Shown one piece after another: positions 33,806 to 41,955 of a DNA stretch of 64,000 nt. Source of the stretch: Tildeniella torsiva UHER 1998/13D (GTDB lineage: Bacteria; Cyanobacteriota; Cyanobacteriia; Phormidesmidales; Phormidesmidaceae); the NCBI GenBank assembly GCA_019358835.1, contig JAHHIH010000002.1, forward strand, positions 124,001 through 188,000, read 5' to 3'. Within the stretch, counting starts at the first letter, position 1, and each line of letters opens with the position of its first letter. The position numbers and the translations under genes are program-made. The notes beneath the pieces are model-generated. The model did not search any database. It saw nothing but the letters and a program-made list of their open reading frames with translations, and had not been told where the DNA came from.

Positions 33806-34441
33806 ATGCCCATCGGCACTCCCAAGGTTCCCTATCGTTTGCCCGGTAGCCAGTACTCCCAGTGGGTCGATATCTACACCCGACTGAACCAGGAGCGCAT
33901 TATTTTCCTGGGGCAAGAGGTTACCGACACGCTGGCCAACTCGATTGTGGCTGCCATGCTGTACCTTGACTCCGACGACAACACCAAGCCCATTTACCTC
34001 TACATCAACTCCCCCGGCGGGTCGGTGACGGCGGGGATGGCCATCTATGACACCATGCAGTACATCAAGTCTGACGTGGTTACCATCTGTCTCGGTCTGG
34101 CCGCCTCCATGGGGGCGTTTTTGCTGGCTGCGGGCAGCAACGGCAAGCGGGTCGCCCTGCCCCACTCGCGAATCATGATTCACCAGCCCATGGGCGGCAC
34201 CGGGCGGCAGCGGCTCCAGGCCAGCGACATTGCCATTGAGGCCAAAGAGATTCTGCGGGTTCGCCAAGAACTCAACGAAATGATGGCCCGCCACACCGGT
34301 CGCTCCATCGAGCAGATCCAAAAAGACACCGATCGCGACTACTTTATGTCGGCAGAAGAGGCCGTCGCCTACGGCCTGATCGATCGCGTCATCGAAGAGC
34401 GCACCCAGGAGTTGGCTTCTCCTGTACCCGCAACGGTGTAA
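33806..34441 (+). CDS. clpP3: ClpP3 protease subunit
   Basis: A 211-residue ClpP with an intact triad: Ser101 ([11 protein letters not shown]), His126 ([10 protein letters not shown]) and Asp178 (DTDRDYFM). The N-terminus has no propeptide signal beyond a few residues ([15 protein letters not shown]). With ClpR it forms the ClpP3/R core, essential in cyanobacteria and ancestral to the plastid Clp core. The preceding gene is clpR. Confidence 0.95.
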   Translation: MPIGTPKVPYRLPGSQYSQWVDIYTRLNQERIIFLGQEVTDTLANSIVAAMLYLDSDDNTKPIYLYINSPGGSVTAGMAIYDTMQYIKSDVVTICLGLAASMGAFLLAAGSNGKRVALPHSRIMIHQPMGGTGRQRLQASDIAIEAKEILRVRQELNEMMARHTGRSIEQIQKDTDRDYFMSAEEAVAYGLIDRVIEERTQELASPVPATV

Positions 34442-34517
34442 TTGGCTGCGCCATTTTTGCCGACAGTTGGCAGAATAGGGCCAGCACACGTACCTCATTC
34501 TGCTGAGTTTGCGAATC

Positions 34518-35189
34518 ATGGCGCTGGCGCACTACTACCGCATACTAGGGCTGAGAACCGGGGCCAGCTTTGGCGATGTCAAGCTGGCCTATCGCAACTT
34601 GGCCCGGCTCTACCACCCCGATACCAACCCCGGCGACCAGCTGGCGAAGGAAAAATTTATTCAAGTGACCCAGGCCTACCAGGCCCTGGTCAACGCACTG
34701 CCTCCAGAATTGCTCAAGGCTCAGAAGGCCGCTGCCCCAGTGCGGGCGACGCCATCTCCCGCTCCGACGCCTACCGTCCCTGCCCGGACAGCCCCTGCCC
34801 AACCTTCTCCCAGCCCAGCGGCGGCAGAGGTAGAACTCACGGTTAGCCCTACTCCCGGTGGCTCTGAGGCCGATCAACAACTGAAAGTAAGCAGCTTTAA
34901 GCAGCTGCGGGGGCTGTTTCAGGAGCAGCGGTTTCCCCGAGCGGTGGCGCTGGTGGAAGGCTTAGCCCAGCGCTTCCCAGAGGATCCAGAGATTCGCCAG
35001 TGGCACGCGATTACCTATTACCGCTGGGGCCATGAGCTGCTCAACCAGGGCAATCCCCAGAAAGCCGAAGCCTGCCTGAAAAAGGCCCGCCGGGTTGACC
35101 CTCAAAACCGCTCCCTGCGCCAGGCGCTGCACCATGACTTCCAGCGGTTAGAAAAGCTGCGCCAGCGCCCTGTAGCCCAGGCTCAGTGA
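34518..35189 (+). CDS. J-domain protein with C-terminal TPR-like helices
   Basis: A 223-residue protein from the ATG at 34518. The J domain (residues 1-65) has YYRILGLRTGASFGDVKLAYRNLARLYHPDTNPG, with HPD intact, so it should stimulate an Hsp70/DnaK. A Pro/Ala-rich linker (about 75-110) leads to a TPR-like helical domain (125-215; QWHAITYYRWGHELLNQGNPQKAEACLKKARRVDPQNRSL). It lacks the Gly/Phe and zinc-finger regions of full DnaJ. Its stop overlaps the convergent glycosyltransferase by 7 bases. Being next to clpP3 hints at a protein-quality-control role. Confidence 0.88.
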   Translation: MALAHYYRILGLRTGASFGDVKLAYRNLARLYHPDTNPGDQLAKEKFIQVTQAYQALVNALPPELLKAQKAAAPVRATPSPAPTPTVPARTAPAQPSPSPAAAEVELTVSPTPGGSEADQQLKVSSFKQLRGLFQEQRFPRAVALVEGLAQRFPEDPEIRQWHAITYYRWGHELLNQGNPQKAEACLKKARRVDPQNRSLRQALHHDFQRLEKLRQRPVAQAQ

Positions 35190-36259
35190 GCTGAGGTGAT
35201 GATGGTCTCAAACCATTGCTCAAACCTGGCAGCCAGCGCGTCTAGGGAATACTCGGCTTCTGCTTGCTGGCGGCAGGCGTGGCGATCAAGCTGATCGATA
35301 TTGGCGATCGCATCCACCAGCCCCTGCACATCATCGGGCGGCACCAGCCAGCCTGTTTTGCCCGGCTGCACAATCTCAGCGGGGCCACCCCGGGCGTAGG
35401 CAATCACCGGCACGCCGCAGGCTAGGGCTTCGATCGCCACATTGCCAAAGGCCTCGACCCAGCGCGGGGTCATCACCAGGGCACGGCACTGGCGCAGCAC
35501 CCGTTGAAGCTCGGCGGTGGGCAAGAAACCCAGGTAGCAATTGGCGGCGTGGGGAAAGCGATCGCAGAGGGTCTGCCAGTAGTTGGCATCTTCCAGATTG
35601 CCCAAAATCTTGAGGGGAGCCTGGGCGATCGCGGCGGCTTCTAGCGCATCCTCTAGCCCCTTCTCGGGAGAGATGCGCCCCATCCAGGCCAGGGCATCAC
35701 CGGGGCTAGGGCAAAAGTCGTAAAGTTCTAAATCGATGGCGCTGCTGAGAATTTCAAAGGCGTTGGCTACCTCAAAGGTCTCAGCCTGGGTGCGGGTGTA
35801 GGCCCCCAGCCGACCGGGAAACTGCTGAGCCACCTGGCCAATCGCCTCATCCATGGCATCGCTCAGGGAGCCCATGGTGACGAAGTGGGCCACTGGGGTA
35901 CTGAAAAACTCGGTCAAATAAAAGGGCAGCCAGTCGTAGGCCAGATTCACGATCAGGTCATACTGCTTCTGGTGCTGCTGGGCGTAGCGCCACATCGCCC
36001 CCAGCGCACTGTCTGCGGGAATGATAACTGGCGCACTGCGTCCCTGGGTGTGGGCTGTAGGCTGTAACTGCCCCGGCACCGTCACGATGGCAGCATCCCC
36101 TAAGCTCGACCCCTCGGGAGCCAGCACGGTGATCTGGTGGCCGCGATCGCCCAGGCCCTGGGCCAGGTTGAGCAGGGTGAGTTCGACGCCGCCCCCGAGG
36201 CCAGACCCCAGCGGCCCCACGGGAGTTGAGATGAACAGCAGGCGGCGGGGCATGGGCAT
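35183..36259 (-). CDS. Glycosyltransferase family 4 protein
   Basis: The product is 358 residues with a GT-B fold. The N-domain opens with RRLLFISTPVGPLGSGLGGGVELTLLNLAQGLGDRGHQI, and the C-domain has WMGRISPEKGLEDALEAAAIA, then TPRWVEAFGNVAIEALACGVPVIAYARGGPAEIV, the E-x7-E sugar-nucleotide site. It could act in surface-polysaccharide or glycolipid synthesis. It converges on, and overlaps, the J-domain gene. A G-rich spacer lies upstream. Confidence 0.9.
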   Translation of the reverse strand: MPMPRRLLFISTPVGPLGSGLGGGVELTLLNLAQGLGDRGHQITVLAPEGSSLGDAAIVTVPGQLQPTAHTQGRSAPVIIPADSALGAMWRYAQQHQKQYDLIVNLAYDWLPFYLTEFFSTPVAHFVTMGSLSDAMDEAIGQVAQQFPGRLGAYTRTQAETFEVANAFEILSSAIDLELYDFCPSPGDALAWMGRISPEKGLEDALEAAAIAQAPLKILGNLEDANYWQTLCDRFPHAANCYLGFLPTAELQRVLRQCRALVMTPRWVEAFGNVAIEALACGVPVIAYARGGPAEIVQPGKTGWLVPPDDVQGLVDAIANIDQLDRHACRQQAEAEYSLDALAARFEQWFETIITSAH

Positions 36260-36303
36260 GGGAGAGGGTGAGTAGGAGAGTTTTGAGTTTTGAGTTTTGG
36301 ATT

Positions 36304-36344
36304 GGGGGGTGGGGAGATGGGGAGGGAGGGGGAGTGAAGGGGGG
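36304..36344 (+). repeat. G-rich quadruplex-prone tract
   Basis: The plus strand holds at least five runs of four or more G (GGGGGGTGGGGAGATGGGGAG and on to GGGGGG). It lies between two minus-strand genes, just after the stop of the PG-binding/HEAT gene and before the GT4 start. Confidence 0.7.
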
Positions 36345-36351
36345 AAGTAAG

Positions 36352-37800
36352 TTAGCTGGGGGGGAGGCGATGGCTATTGCTGTCGTAGGGGGAGTTAGCC
36401 TCGGGGGGCAGTGCTGGGTAGGCCGCTGCCGGAATGCGGTTGAGCTGGCTGAGTGCCCACTGGGCGGTTTCTTGCACGCTGGGGTCGGGGTCTTGGGTGG
36501 CGTGGGCCAGCATGTGGCTAAGTTGCACCACCGTATCGTAGACCCGGCTGAGGTCGCGAATGGCGTTTTTGCGCACTTCCGGGCTGGGGTCTTGCAGTCC
36601 GAGGGCTAGAGCGCGGTGCATGGGCTTAAGGCTGCGGCTGCTAATCTCGGCCAGGGCTGCAAGAATCAGGCTCTTTTCCTGGGAATCTGCCTCCAAGAGC
36701 CCGTCAATGAGAGGCTGAATGGCGTCGGAATGACCCCGCTGACCCAGCTCCCAAATGGCGTGGCGACGTACCGCACCATCGCGGCTAGCCAATTCGTGAA
36801 CTAACGAATCCACAATATCCCCAGAACTGAGGCGGGTGGTCGCTTCTAGCGGCAGGTCAGCTGTATCGGGGGGAACTGAGGACCGCAGCGGTTCAGGGAA
36901 TGGCGAGGTGTCTGTAGGCGCTGCTGAGTTACTGGGAATGGGGAAATCGCTCGGAGCATCTGCTGAGACTACGGGATGAGCTTGGGATTCTGAACCGGGT
37001 AATATTTCTGAGGCAGGTTCTCCATGCTTTGCCGATCGCGCTGGCGAAGCTTCCCGAGATGAGGATCGCCCCCGCCCTAAAAATCGCCATCCCCCTAGAC
37101 AGCCGACCAGCGCCAGACTGCCCACCACCCACCACCCCCAGCGGCGACCAGGGAAATTGTCCGTATCGGGAGCTTCCGTCTCAGAGGATTTAGCCGATTC
37201 CAAATTTTCAGGTTTAGGGGATGTGGCCGATGCAGCAGGCTCAGCATTTGAAGATTCAGCGGGTGCAGAGGTCTCGACCGCAGGCGCTGGGGTAGGGGCT
37301 GCGGCTGGAGAAGGCGTGCCAGCCGTCGCTACCTCAGGGGTCTCTGGCACCGCAGCGGTAGGGAACAGCACCGGCGCTTCTGCTGTGGGGAGCGCATTCT
37401 CTGTAACCAGTTGGGGCGTGCTCATGCGCTGCCAGGTGGCCTGGTCTAGGATGCCGTTGGCGGGCAGACCAGCGCTGGTCTGAAAGGCCGCGATCGCCTC
37501 CTGAGTAGGCCCCACGTAGCGGCCATCCAGCGGCCCCTGGTACAGGCCCAGCAGTCGCATCTGCCGCTGGAGCATCATTACCTCGTCGCCCTCAGCCCCA
37601 GGCTTCAGCAGCACAGGGTTGGGATCGGGAGCCGCTGTCTGGGCCGCCGCTGGAGCTAGGATTGCTGGGGCGATCGCAGATTCGAACCCAGGTAGGCCAG
37701 TCACAGACAATCCCGCAGCCAAAGCCAAGACAGCAGCTTTAACCCCAGAGCCTCTGCGGTAGCCTAGCCCTCTCCCTGGCGATGCCCTTCTAGATCTCAT
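36352..37800 (-). CDS. Peptidoglycan-binding domain protein with C-terminal HEAT repeats
   Basis: About 482 residues from the ATG at 37798-37800 (MRSRRASPGRG); the frame stays open upstream through low-complexity DNA. Layout: Arg-rich start and hydrophobic signal (about 20-45), PG_binding_1 domain (about 60-130; PGAEGDEVMMLQRQMRLLGLYQGPLDGRYVGPTQEAIAAFQ), a long Pro/Ala/Ser/Glu linker, one membrane helix (RWGWWVVGSLALVGCLGGW), then a HEAT-repeat domain (last ~150 residues; RRHAIWELGQRGHSDAIQPLIDGL). The wall-binding part is probably periplasmic and the HEAT part cytoplasmic, a link from wall to cytoplasm. The partner is unknown. Confidence 0.85.
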   Translation of the reverse strand: MRSRRASPGRGLGYRRGSGVKAAVLALAAGLSVTGLPGFESAIAPAILAPAAAQTAAPDPNPVLLKPGAEGDEVMMLQRQMRLLGLYQGPLDGRYVGPTQEAIAAFQTSAGLPANGILDQATWQRMSTPQLVTENALPTAEAPVLFPTAAVPETPEVATAGTPSPAAAPTPAPAVETSAPAESSNAEPAASATSPKPENLESAKSSETEAPDTDNFPGRRWGWWVVGSLALVGCLGGWRFLGRGRSSSREASPARSAKHGEPASEILPGSESQAHPVVSADAPSDFPIPSNSAAPTDTSPFPEPLRSSVPPDTADLPLEATTRLSSGDIVDSLVHELASRDGAVRRHAIWELGQRGHSDAIQPLIDGLLEADSQEKSLILAALAEISSRSLKPMHRALALGLQDPSPEVRKNAIRDLSRVYDTVVQLSHMLAHATQDPDPSVQETAQWALSQLNRIPAAAYPALPPEANSPYDSNSHRLPPS

Positions 37801-37882
37801 ATCGGCCCATAGCTGGCGGCAACGGTTCCCCGGTGCAATGCTCCTAAGGTAACTTAACCTGCCGAGGGCGGCGCGATCTAGA

Positions 37883-37955
37883 GTGGGTGCGTAGGTGGGT
37901 AGATGAGTGGGTGGACAGGTTATTTCACTTACCCACCTACCCACTCACCTCACCC
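37883..37955 (-). terminator. Imperfect hairpin of GTGGGTRG / CYACCCAC low-complexity sequence
   Basis: GTGGGTGCGTAGGTGGGTAG and following (37883-37914) can pair with CCCACCTACCCACTCACC (37930-37950) across about 15 bases. It comes right after the stop of the EamA gene on the minus strand, where a terminator is expected. Confidence 0.45.
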
Positions 37956-37961
37956 GCTCAA

Positions 37962-38981
37962 TTAATCCGGTTCCACCGGAGTACTCTCTGCCGAGGGTGC
38001 CGTTTCGTAGGCCAAAGTTAACTGGCGCAGCTTCTGAGTCAGAGCATCGCGCTGGTTAATCAGGTAAATGCTGACCAGGGTAAAGCTTACCCCAACCCAC
38101 TGGAGCGAACTCAGGGTTTCGCCCAAAAACAGGTTGCCAAACAGCAGGGCAAACACCGGGGTCAAAAAGGTCAGGGCGCTGAGGCTGGTGAGGTTGCCCT
38201 GGGCCGCTAAGAAAAAGAAAATACCGTAGGCCAGGGCGCTGCCAAAGATGGTCGAGTAGGCGATCGCTCCCCAGTCTAGCCCCGTCAACCCCTGCCAGGG
38301 CTGCGATTCCCCCAGAGCCGACAGCACAGACAGCGGTATGCCCCCCAGTACCATGTGCCATCCCGTGGCCACCACCGGATCCGCATGGCGACACACGTAG
38401 CGAATCAAAATTGTGCCCGTGGCCATCGACAGGGCCGCCAGCAGCATCAGCCATTCGCCCCCCTGCAAGAGGGTGTTGAGGGCAGTACCCTCGCTCAGCC
38501 AGGCGGTGTCGCCGTGAAGGAGCGAAAAAATCCACTCGTCGGGCAGGCCCAGCAAGCTGATTCCCGCAATGCCCCATAGCAGGCCAATCCAGCCGAGGGC
38601 ACCGATGTACTCCCCAAACAGCCCCCGCGCCATCACCGCCACCGCCAGGGGTTGGGAGTCAATCATCACCGAGCCCAGGCCCGCCCCAGTGCGCTGGAGG
38701 CCCGCCGCTAGAAACCCTTGAAAGAGAGCACCATCCACCAGAGCAAAGAGCGCTATCCACAGCCAGCCCCGGCGACTAATGGCCTGGGGACGGCCTAAAA
38801 CCAAACCCGCCAGCAGCACAATCAGGCCCGCAGGCAGCAGCCGCACACCCGCCATAAAAAACGGCGCGGTGTGGGGCATGGCTCCCTTCATCGCCACCAT
38901 GGCCGTGCCCCACAAAAAGAAGGGCGCAATCAGCACAATGGGGTTGCGGGTGGTCGATGGGGAAGTGGGGGAAGAGTCCAT
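37962..38981 (-). CDS. EamA/DMT-family exporter
   Basis: A 339-residue protein with ten predicted helices arranged as two EamA repeats. Landmarks are APFFLWGTAMVAMKGAMPHTAPFFMAGVRLLPAGLIVL in the first half and IAYSTIFGSALAYGIFFFLAAQGNLTSLSALTFLTPVFALLFGNLFLGETLSSLQWVGVSFTLVSIYLI in the second. Family members export amino acids and other metabolites. The substrate cannot be told. A hairpin-prone spacer follows the stop. Confidence 0.92.
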   Translation of the reverse strand: MDSSPTSPSTTRNPIVLIAPFFLWGTAMVAMKGAMPHTAPFFMAGVRLLPAGLIVLLAGLVLGRPQAISRRGWLWIALFALVDGALFQGFLAAGLQRTGAGLGSVMIDSQPLAVAVMARGLFGEYIGALGWIGLLWGIAGISLLGLPDEWIFSLLHGDTAWLSEGTALNTLLQGGEWLMLLAALSMATGTILIRYVCRHADPVVATGWHMVLGGIPLSVLSALGESQPWQGLTGLDWGAIAYSTIFGSALAYGIFFFLAAQGNLTSLSALTFLTPVFALLFGNLFLGETLSSLQWVGVSFTLVSIYLINQRDALTQKLRQLTLAYETAPSAESTPVEPD

Positions 38982-39263
38982 AGAGGAGGCAGAAGGGCGG
39001 TAGGTGAAAATCGGCCCAGAGGCGATCGCCTTTCAAGGCGAATCTTTGACCATCGCAGCGGCCAAAAAGGCTTTCTTTTAAGGAATGTTAACGCAGTTCG
39101 GGGTCGGGTGCTGTCTCCCCCAAGATCGCTCAATCCCTAACAGGCTACGGCGCTACGCCCCGCCACAGTGTTGTTTTGGCTACAATAGACCCTGGCCCTA
39201 GCACGCTCAGTGCCGGGGCTATGTACGGTTTGCCCTTGTCCGCCTACAGTTGTTGATACCCCT

Positions 39264-40130
39264 ATGGTTTGGCCGTTCTCTCGCCGTTCTCGCAAGTCCA
39301 TTGCCCGCATTGAAGTGACCGGCGTGATCGGGGCCGCCACCCGTAAGCGGATGCTAGAGGCCCTCAAAGAAATCGAGGAAAAGCGCTTCCCGGCCCTGCT
39401 GCTGCGCATCGACAGCCCCGGCGGCACTGTCGGCGACTCCCAAGAAATCTATGCCGCCCTCAAGCGGCTCAAAGACAAGCTCAAGATTGTGGCCAGCTTT
39501 GGCAACATCTCCGCCTCGGGCGGGGTCTACATTGGCATGGGGGCCAACCACATTGTGGCCAACCCCGGCACCATCACTGGCAGCATCGGCGTAATTTTGC
39601 GGGGCAACAACCTGGAGCGCCTGCTCGACAAGGTGGGCGTCTCGTTCAAGGTGATCAAATCTGGCCCCTACAAAGACATTCTTGCCTTCGATCGCGAGCT
39701 TACTGACCCCGAAAAAGGCATTCTGCAAGAGCTGATTGACGTTAGCTACAGCCAGTTCGTCAAGACCGTGGCCGAAGCTCGTCACCTCAGCGAAGAGACC
39801 GTGCGAAGCTTTGCCGACGGACGCATTTTTACCGGCGAACAGGCCCTGCAATTGGGCGTGGTAGACCGCCTCGGCAGCGAAGAAGACGCCCGCCGCTGGG
39901 CCGCCGAACTGGCCGGTCTCGACCCCGACAAGGCCGAGTGCATCACCTTTGACGAGAAAAAGCCCCTTTTGAGACGGCTGGTGCCCGGCGGTAGCAGTGC
40001 TAGCATGGGCAGCTCCATCCCCGGCCTAGCCTATCCCGCGCTGGCGGTACCCGCCCTCAACGCAACGCTAGAGTGGCTGGAGTTTGAGCGCTCTACCAGC
40101 GGCATCCCCCTGTGGCTCTATCGACCTTAG
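39264..40130 (+). CDS. sppA: Signal peptide peptidase SppA, short type
   Basis: The enzyme is 288 residues from the ATG at 39264 (MVWPFSRRSRKSIARIEVTGVIG). It is the single-domain SppA fold related to ClpP. The nucleophile is Ser85 in NISASGGVYIG, and the general base is Lys137 in IKSGPYKDIL. It digests leftover signal peptides in the membrane. There is no clear N-terminal membrane helix, unlike many SppA proteins, so it may associate peripherally. An upstream in-frame ATG at 39210 would add 18 Cys/Pro-rich residues and is unlikely. Confidence 0.92.
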   Translation: MVWPFSRRSRKSIARIEVTGVIGAATRKRMLEALKEIEEKRFPALLLRIDSPGGTVGDSQEIYAALKRLKDKLKIVASFGNISASGGVYIGMGANHIVANPGTITGSIGVILRGNNLERLLDKVGVSFKVIKSGPYKDILAFDRELTDPEKGILQELIDVSYSQFVKTVAEARHLSEETVRSFADGRIFTGEQALQLGVVDRLGSEEDARRWAAELAGLDPDKAECITFDEKKPLLRRLVPGGSSASMGSSIPGLAYPALAVPALNATLEWLEFERSTSGIPLWLYRP

Positions 40131-40274
40131 GGGCATCCCTAGGGGCAGGCACAGATCAGTGCCCTGGTAGGATTAAAACAGTAAAATGCAGTCAATTCTC
40201 TGTCCCCACTTCTGTCCTCACTGTGGTCACGGGTGGCTTTGGGGCTTTGAAGAATGACCTTTGGAGGCTAACGC

Positions 40275-40652
40275 GTGGACTGGCGAATGTGGGCAATTCG
40301 AGGAGCGGTGACGGTACCAGAAAATACCGAGGGGGCCATTCGGGAAGCTGTCACAGAGCTGATGGATGCCCTCGAAGAGCGCAACCACCTCGACCCGGCC
40401 TGCATTATTAGCGCCACCTTCTCCGTCACCCGCGACTTAGATGCGGTGTTTCCGGCAGCGATCGCCCGTCAGCGCCCTCAGTGGGACAACGTTGCCCTGC
40501 TCGACGTGCAGCACATGCATGTCGAGGGCAGCCTACCCTACTGCATTCGCATCCTGATGCATGTGCAGCTCCCCGTCCTCCACGGCAAAATTCAGCATGT
40601 CTACCTGCGCGGTGCCCGTGATCTGCGGCCCGATCTGGTGGTTACGGGTTAA
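40275..40652 (+). CDS. aroH: Chorismate mutase, AroH type
   Basis: A 125-residue AroH-fold chorismate mutase, converting chorismate to prephenate for Phe/Tyr synthesis. It aligns along its length with Bacillus AroH: AIRGAVTVPENTEGAI, ATFSVTRDLDAVFPA, LPYCIRILMHVQ and HVYLRGARDLRPDL, with the active-site arginines kept in IRGA and CIRI. The start is GTG at 40275 (VDWRMWAIRG); an ATG four codons in is the alternative. It is followed by an inverted repeat shared with the convergent crtR. Confidence 0.93.
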   Translation: MDWRMWAIRGAVTVPENTEGAIREAVTELMDALEERNHLDPACIISATFSVTRDLDAVFPAAIARQRPQWDNVALLDVQHMHVEGSLPYCIRILMHVQLPVLHGKIQHVYLRGARDLRPDLVVTG

Positions 40653-40737
40653 AGGGTAGCAGGTTGGAAGGTTAGCAAGTTGGCACGTTGAAGCGTTTTA
40701 CCCCTCCTAACCTACAAACCTGCAAACCTTCTAACCC
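40646..40737. terminator. Long imperfect inverted repeat between aroH and crtR
   Basis: GGGTTAAAGGGTAGCAGGTT (from 40646) pairs imperfectly with AACCTGCAAACCTTCTAACCC (40717-40737). Both arms are built from GGTTAGNAGGTT-like units. Placed between converging genes, it may end both transcripts. Confidence 0.5.
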
Positions 40738-40740
40738 AAC

Positions 40741-41628
40741 CTAGTGACTCTTAAACCGAATCCCCAGCACCAGATCGTACAGAAAGCCGAAGAAGTCTTT
40801 CATTTGCAGCAGCCCGAGGGATTGAGGTGAACCCTTCTCGTCAAGCAAAGGCTGCATTACCTCGTAGGTAGGCTTGTACTTGTACCAGGGCACCGAGGGC
40901 CACAGGTGATGCACCAGGTGGTAGTTTTGACCCATGATCAGCAGGTTGAGAATGGGGCTGGGGTAGACCCGGGCATTCTTCCAGCGATCGCGGTCTTTAA
41001 AGGGTCGATGGGGCAGATAGTCAAAAAACAGCCCCAGGGCAATGCCCACCACCAGCGCAGGCGAAAACCAATAGTTAAAGATGTAGCCCAAAAAGTCGAA
41101 CCGCCAGGCGACAAACACCAGCAGCCCCACCACAAAGCGCCCCAAAAACCACTCCAGCAGCTCCCAGTTGCGCCAGAGACGGCGCTTGAAGAAGTAAATC
41201 TCGTGGTAAAAGAAGCGTGCTGCAATCAGCCACAGCGGCCCGCCCGTCGAAACAAAGTGATCGGGGTCGTTCTCAGGGTCGTTGACGTGGGCGTGGTGTT
41301 GCAGGTGCACCCGCGTAAACACCGGGAATGAGAACCCTAAGATCAGGGCGCTGCCGTGGCCCAGCAAAGCATTCACCACGCGGTTGCGGTGAGCCGAGTT
41401 GTGGCTAGCGTCATGGATTACCGTCCCTGAGAGGTGCAGAGACAGCACGTTCATCAAAAACACACACCAGCCGGCCCAGTGCCAGCAAAAATAACCCACC
41501 GTAGACAGGCTAATCAGCCCCACGGAAGTTATGAACATGAGAGAATTTAGACTCAATCCGCCCTCAGTTTTGAGTAACTCAGGGGGAACCGTCCTTCGAA
41601 CCGTCAGGGCTTCAGCTGCCACCGACAT
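40741..41628 (-). CDS. crtR: Beta-carotene hydroxylase (CrtR)
   Basis: A 295-residue di-iron membrane hydroxylase of the desaturase fold, matching cyanobacterial CrtR closely. His boxes are HDASHNSAH (from residue 72), RVHLQHHAHVNDPENDPDHF (from 107) and NYHLVHHLWPSVPWY near the end. Four to five hydrophobic segments lie between them. CrtR adds the ring hydroxyls of zeaxanthin and myxoxanthophyll. GGAG lies 9 bases upstream of the ATG, and a -10 like TATACT is at 41660-41665. Confidence 0.95.
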   Translation of the reverse strand: MSVAAEALTVRRTVPPELLKTEGGLSLNSLMFITSVGLISLSTVGYFCWHWAGWCVFLMNVLSLHLSGTVIHDASHNSAHRNRVVNALLGHGSALILGFSFPVFTRVHLQHHAHVNDPENDPDHFVSTGGPLWLIAARFFYHEIYFFKRRLWRNWELLEWFLGRFVVGLLVFVAWRFDFLGYIFNYWFSPALVVGIALGLFFDYLPHRPFKDRDRWKNARVYPSPILNLLIMGQNYHLVHHLWPSVPWYKYKPTYEVMQPLLDEKGSPQSLGLLQMKDFFGFLYDLVLGIRFKSH

Positions 41629-41955
41629 GATGCATCGCTCCTACACCAGTGCCTTCGGTAGTATACGTTACGACGCATTATTAATAAAGTTTTGTGACAT
41701 AGCCTAAAGCTACGACCGGCCTGGGACGCTGACCTTCGATCGCGTGCTCTAGAGCGGGCTGGGCGAGAGCTGGCTGCCTTAGCCTGTGGTCTACCGCCCA
41801 TCGTCCGTAAAAACGCTGAAATTCTTCCTGGTTTTGGGGTGAAGCGTAAAGCCCATCGGCATTCGTGCTACTATCCCTGTGCTTTATGGCTGCTAGTCTA
41901 CGGGCTTGATTGCTGGCCCGATGCGGTAGCGTTTTACTCTCAGTAGAGGTCGTTT
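41629..41955. other. Divergent crtR-pyk intergenic region
   Basis: No gene seen in these 327 bases. A candidate crtR promoter lies at 41660-41687. The pyk side has no clear -35/-10 that I would defend. Confidence 0.4.
41660..41687 (-). promoter_or_regulatory. Candidate crtR promoter
   Basis: On the minus strand TTATTA (41682-41687) is followed after 16 bases by TATACT (41660-41665), about 30 bases before the crtR start. The -10 is good; the -35 is weak, as is usual in cyanobacteria. Confidence 0.45.

Noticed and set aside
37678-37700. tRNA-like GATTCGAACCCAGG
   Set aside because: It lies in the coding region of the PG-binding/HEAT protein and no acceptor or anticodon arm can be built around it.
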